From the NCBI GenBank assembly GCA_023251695.1, contig JAHEYE010000147.1:1-8334 (forward strand): a stretch of DNA of 8,334 nt. The letters are read 5' to 3'. This stretch comes from Sphingobacteriaceae bacterium. GTDB lineage: Bacteria; Bacteroidota; Bacteroidia; B-17B0; Aurantibacillaceae. The notes under the pieces were generated by a model. It worked only from the letters and a program-made list of their open reading frames with translations. It made no database searches and had not been told where the DNA came from. The position numbers and the translations under genes were made by a program. Positions within the stretch are counted from its first letter, which is position 1. Each line of letters opens with the position of its first letter. Positions 4,777-8,334 of the stretch are shown piece by piece.

Positions 4777-7700
4777 ATGAAAAAATTAATCCCGGTTTTC
4801 ATTTTTGTTTTATTTCTTGTTTCATGCCGTCAAAATGATTCGCAAATAAAGGAAAGCGCAAAACAAATTTCTGATACTTCAAAAACCCAAACAGAAAATC
4901 TGGTTACCATTCGCCGGGCTAAACATAAGACGGTTGAAGCCGGAAAACCATCTGTTACCACCGCTAAATCTCCTGCTGTATTTCCAACGAATTTAAATGT
5001 AAATAAAGTTGCCGAGCTGGAGAGTGCAGAAGTACCTGCTGACTTATTTCAAACAACACCCGGAACAGAAGATTACAAATTACCGGTAGTGGTTACCGCT
5101 AAAATTAATACTGTTGTGAGCGTTCAGCCGGTTCCTGTTCCTGCTGCTGCACCGCGTTTTAAAGATGCTGCCATCAGTAATATTCAATATCTCGATGTTG
5201 AACAAGGCCTCAGTTCTTCATTTATAAGAAGTTTATTATTTGATAAATGGGGAAATTTATGGATGGGAACTGTTGGAGGCGGTGCAAGCCGTTACGATGG
5301 CTCCTCATTCACCAATTTTACGGACAGGAACGGATTAAGCAATAACACTGTTTTGTGTATGATTCAGGACAAATCGGGAAGAATTTGGTTTGGTACTGAG
5401 GGTGGCGGGGCTTGTTGTTACGATGGTAAAACGATGCAACACTTTACAAAAGATGAAGGAATGAGTGATAATACTATTCTTGCCTTATGTGAAGATAAAA
5501 ACGGAAAAATCTGGTTCGGGACTAACGGTGGAGGTATTTGTGTGTATGATGGTAAAACAATTACTACCTACAATGAAAGTATGGGACTTAGTAATAATAC
5601 AGTCCGTTCTATTATTCAGGACTCGAAGGGCACCATGTGGATAGGTACTAACGGTTGGGGTGCCTGTATGTTCAACGAAAAAACATTTACATATTTCGGA
5701 ACCGGTGCGGGCTTAAGCAGTAAAATTGTTCATTCAATTATTGAAGACGATTCAGGGAATATTTGGCTGGCCACCGATGATGGCGGCGTTAATATTTATA
5801 ATGGAAAAACAATAAAATATCTGACCAAAAAAGATGGTCTGAGTAGTGATTGCGTCATCTCCTTAAGCAAAGATAAAAAAGGAAATATTTTAATGGGAAC
5901 TTATGATGGCGGACTTTGCAGTTACGATGGCGAAGGCATCACTGTATTTTCAACACAGCAAGGATTAAGTAATAATTATATTTTATGCATGCGCGAAGAT
6001 GCATCCGGTAATGTGTGGATGGGAACTTACGGCGGTGGTGTTTGTTTATACAATGGCTCATCATTTAAGCATTACACAGAGCGTGAAGGTTTAGGAGGGA
6101 ATACGGTTCGTTCAATAGCACAAGGTGCAGATTCCAGTTTATGGTTTGGTACTTATGGTGATGGCGTCATCCGTTATAATGGAATTAATTTTTCTCACTA
6201 TACAGAAAACGAAGGCCTGAGTAGTAATTACGTAAAAGCACTTACCGTTGATAATTCAGGAAATATCTGGATGGGTACAGATGGTGGCGGAGCAGTACGT
6301 TTTAATGGAAAAACTTTCGAGAATTTTGGCGAAGATCAGGGTTTAAAAAGCAATTATATTCTAAGTATGTTTAAAGACCGTTCCGGAAGAATCTGGTTTG
6401 GTACCGATGGAGCAGGAGTTTGTTGTTACGATGGCGTTGCTGTAACTACGTTTATGGATGATCCGATACTTAGCGAAAATTCGGTGGTGGCGATTACTCA
6501 GGATAAATTAGGAAATATTTGGTTTGCTACCGATGGTTATGGTGCCTGTTGTTATGATGGTGAATTTTTCAGATGCTACAGTGAAAAGGAAGGTTTGTGC
6601 AGCGACTATGTAAAATCAATAGTGATTGATGCCGAGGGAAATGTTTGGTTTGGTACAGATGGAAGAGGAATCAGTATTTTAAAAGCAAGTACAATTAAAA
6701 GTCGTCGCCCCGAATTTTTACATTTTGATGATAATGATGGTTTAAGCAGTAAAAACATCCGTTCCCTTGTTCAGGATAAATCTGGCAATGTTTGGGTCGC
6801 AACAGAAAAGGGATTAAATTATCTGGTGAGCCGTAAAGGGAAATTTACTAATTACGTTTATACAACTGCAAACGGTTTAAAAGCGAATAACTTTTTCCCG
6901 AATAGTGTTTTTGTCGACGGAAAGAAAAGAATCTGGTGGGGTAATGGAAAGGCGCTCACTACTTTGGATTTAAATAATTACGGCTTATCCGATAAAGCAC
7001 CTGATATTCATTTATCAAGTATTGAACTTGAACAAACCTTTATCGATTTTAACGCCCTCGAAGATTCCTTGAAAACAGGAAGGGAAATCCAGGTAGGTGA
7101 TAAAGTAAAAAAGAAATTGACGAATGTTAGCTTTAATGGATTAACCGATTTCTTTAACTATCCTAAAGATTTAGTCTTACCCCATTACATTAATCACTTA
7201 ACATTTCATTTCAGTGGCATTGAATGGTCGGCACCCGATAAAATACAATATGAATATATGTTAGAAGGTTCTGATGATAATGATTGGAGCCCTTTAACTT
7301 CCGAAAATAAAGCCTCGTTCAGTAACTTATCTCATGGCGATTATACATTTAAGGTAAAAGCCATTGGTAATTCACAAAAGTGGAGTGAAGTGTCTGAATA
7401 TAAATTTACCATTAAAGCACCTTGGTATTTACATCCGGGCGCTTATGCCGGATATATCATCGGTTTTATCAGCATTGTGTTTGGATTTAACGGTGTGCGT
7501 ACACGTCAGTTAAAAGTGAGGCAGCAGCAACTGGAAGCAACTGTTGCAGAAAGAACTTCTGAAGTGGTTCTGCAAAAAGAATTAATAGAGCAAAAGCAAA
7601 AGGAAATTGTTGATAGTATTAATTACGCTAAACGTATACAGGGCGCGATGTTGGCGAGTGACCAATTATTTGATACGCATCTCAAAAATTATTTTTTATT

Positions 7701-8334
7701 TTTCCAGCCAAAAGATATTGTAAGCGGCGATTTTTATTGGGCTTCACCAATGGCAAGCGGAAATTTTGTTTTGGTTACAGCTGATAGCACAGGGCATGGT
7801 GTTCCTGGTGCAATGATGAGTATGTTAAACATTTCGTGTTTAAACGAGGCCGTTAGTGAGCGTAAATTAAACGATCCTTCTGAAATATTAAATCACGCCC
7901 GTGAGCGCATTATTTCTTCATTGTCAAAGGACGGAAGTTTAGAGGGCGGGAAAGACGGAATGGATTGCAGTGTTGTAGTGTTTGATTTTAAAAAGAAAAA
8001 ATTATTGTACGCAGGCGCTAATAACCCTTTGTGGATTGCAAGAGCAGGGGAGTTAATAGAATTTAAACCCGACCGTATGCCGGTTGGTAAACACGACAAA
8101 GACTCAATTCCGTTTACAACGCATGCAATTGATTTGCAAAGCGGCGATATGATTTTTGCGCTTACGGATGGCGTACCTGATCAGTTTGGCGGACCAAAAG
8201 GTAAAAAATTCACTTACCGTAAATTAAAAGAATTATTATTAAGTAATTCTTCTAAACCGATACCTGAACAAAAGGAAGCTGTACAGAAAGCTGTTGATGT
8301 TTGGAAACGCGAACTGGAGCAAGTGGATGATATG
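4777..8334 (+). CDS. Lipoprotein-like double beta-propeller sensor with Y_Y_Y domain, TM helix and SpoIIE-type phosphatase (3' end outside window)
   Basis: Large sensor; 1,186 residues are visible and the frame is open at the right edge. Residues 1-17 are a signal peptide with a lipobox (LVSC, Cys17). A loose Pro/Ala/Val-rich linker runs to ~130. From residue 144 come 14 regulator-type propeller units built on GLS-N-x-(V/I)...D-x-x-G-x-(I/V)-W-x-(G/A)-T-D-G-G-G, enough for two seven-bladed propellers as in Bacteroides hybrid two-component sensors. A Y_Y_Y domain follows (~800-880, ending in IKAPWY). One membrane helix (~889-906) and a coiled coil (~909-945) lead to SINYAKRIQ (947-955). The PP2C domain has VSGDFYW (Asp985), ADSTGHGVPGA (Asp1003), LTDGVPDQFGG (Asp1131, Asp1135) and VDD (Asp1184/1185). 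By comparison with the other phosphatase in the window, only about eight residues are missing. The propeller senses outside the cytoplasm; the phosphatase acts inside, probably on a STAS-type phosphoprotein. There is no histidine-kinase domain. The ATG at 4777 is chosen because it opens the signal peptide. Confidence 0.93.
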   Translation, partial: MKKLIPVFIFVLFLVSCRQNDSQIKESAKQISDTSKTQTENLVTIRRAKHKTVEAGKPSVTTAKSPAVFPTNLNVNKVAELESAEVPADLFQTTPGTEDYKLPVVVTAKINTVVSVQPVPVPAAAPRFKDAAISNIQYLDVEQGLSSSFIRSLLFDKWGNLWMGTVGGGASRYDGSSFTNFTDRNGLSNNTVLCMIQDKSGRIWFGTEGGGACCYDGKTMQHFTKDEGMSDNTILALCEDKNGKIWFGTNGGGICVYDGKTITTYNESMGLSNNTVRSIIQDSKGTMWIGTNGWGACMFNEKTFTYFGTGAGLSSKIVHSIIEDDSGNIWLATDDGGVNIYNGKTIKYLTKKDGLSSDCVISLSKDKKGNILMGTYDGGLCSYDGEGITVFSTQQGLSNNYILCMREDASGNVWMGTYGGGVCLYNGSSFKHYTEREGLGGNTVRSIAQGADSSLWFGTYGDGVIRYNGINFSHYTENEGLSSNYVKALTVDNSGNIWMGTDGGGAVRFNGKTFENFGEDQGLKSNYILSMFKDRSGRIWFGTDGAGVCCYDGVAVTTFMDDPILSENSVVAITQDKLGNIWFATDGYGACCYDGEFFRCYSEKEGLCSDYVKSIVIDAEGNVWFGTDGRGISILKASTIKSRRPEFLHFDDNDGLSSKNIRSLVQDKSGNVWVATEKGLNYLVSRKGKFTNYVYTTANGLKANNFFPNSVFVDGKKRIWWGNGKALTTLDLNNYGLSDKAPDIHLSSIELEQTFIDFNALEDSLKTGREIQVGDKVKKKLTNVSFNGLTDFFNYPKDLVLPHYINHLTFHFSGIEWSAPDKIQYEYMLEGSDDNDWSPLTSENKASFSNLSHGDYTFKVKAIGNSQKWSEVSEYKFTIKAPWYLHPGAYAGYIIGFISIVFGFNGVRTRQLKVRQQQLEATVAERTSEVVLQKELIEQKQKEIVDSINYAKRIQGAMLASDQLFDTHLKNYFLFFQPKDIVSGDFYWASPMASGNFVLVTADSTGHGVPGAMMSMLNISCLNEAVSERKLNDPSEILNHARERIISSLSKDGSLEGGKDGMDCSVVVFDFKKKKLLYAGANNPLWIARAGELIEFKPDRMPVGKHDKDSIPFTTHAIDLQSGDMIFALTDGVPDQFGGPKGKKFTYRKLKELLLSNSSKPIPEQKEAVQKAVDVWKRELEQVDDM
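5206..6981 (+). repeat. Fourteen propeller repeat units, 126 bases each for the first eleven periods
   Basis: The Gly of the GL(S) motif occurs at residues 144, 186, 228, 270, 312, 354, 396, 438, 480 and 522, with Ile in its place at 564, then Gly at 606, 655 and 700. The first eleven steps are exactly 42 residues (126 bases); the last two are 49 and 45. The DNA of the units has diverged, so the regularity is visible mainly in protein. The units encode propeller blades inside the sensor gene and are not a DNA repeat array. The end coordinate of unit 14 is approximate. Confidence 0.9.

Noticed and set aside
5206..6610. Regular 126-base spacing reminiscent of a repeat or CRISPR-like array
   Set aside because: The spacing follows the reading frame of one protein, the DNA copies have diverged, and the repeated element is a propeller blade. 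There are no identical direct repeats with unique spacers.
7893..8099. Minus-strand open frame of 68 codons
   Set aside because: It lies wholly inside the SpoIIE phosphatase domain of the large plus-strand gene, whose motifs cover the region. It has no recognisable domain.

Overview
The window looks like a chromosomal segment of a Bacteroidota bacterium. It is AT-rich and the genes lack clear Shine-Dalgarno sequences. Candidate promoters match the phylum's TAnnTTTG -7 element. SpoIIE-type phosphatases carrying the 'SINYA(R/K)RIQ' entry motif and a two-component-regulator-type propeller/Y_Y_Y sensor are also typical of this phylum. No mobile element, integrase, CRISPR array or phage gene is visible, and no gap between genes exceeds about 140 bases.

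Layout. (1) Bases 2-541 (+): the 3' part of a CorA-type divalent-cation channel, cut by the window edge. (2) Bases 585-4524 (-): a compact four-gene block, read as Crp/Fnr-family regulator -> MFS transporter -> rhodanese/six-TM/SpoIIE phosphatase -> DsrE-family protein. The last three genes are separated by about 8-10 bases and are almost certainly one transcript. A TAnnTTTG element lies in front of the MFS gene. (3) Bases 4569-4640 (-): tRNA-Arg(CCU), with its own candidate promoter. A short leader between the tRNA and the regulator holds a tandem 10-bp repeat inside an inverted repeat. (4) Bases 4777-8334 (+): a very large sensor protein, open at the right edge. It has a lipoprotein-like signal, 14 propeller units (42 residues each for most of their length), a Y_Y_Y domain, one transmembrane helix, a coiled coil and a SpoIIE-type PP2C phosphatase that is complete to within a few residues.

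How the parts may work together. Two membrane-bound SpoIIE phosphatases with near-identical output domains but different inputs sit on either side of the tRNA. One input is a cytoplasmic rhodanese domain plus a six-helix membrane module; the other is an extracytoplasmic double propeller. Such phosphatases normally act on phosphorylated STAS-type anti-sigma antagonists, but no such partner is in the window. The rhodanese domain, the adjacent DsrE protein with a CxxC pair, and the regulator/transporter upstream suggest a sulfane-sulfur or redox-responsive operon. This is inference from domain content.

The least ordinary points are the rhodanese-SpoIIE fusion with a seven-residue CX5R active loop, the exact 42-residue periodicity of the propeller with a column of cysteines, and the double membrane anchoring implied for the propeller protein.
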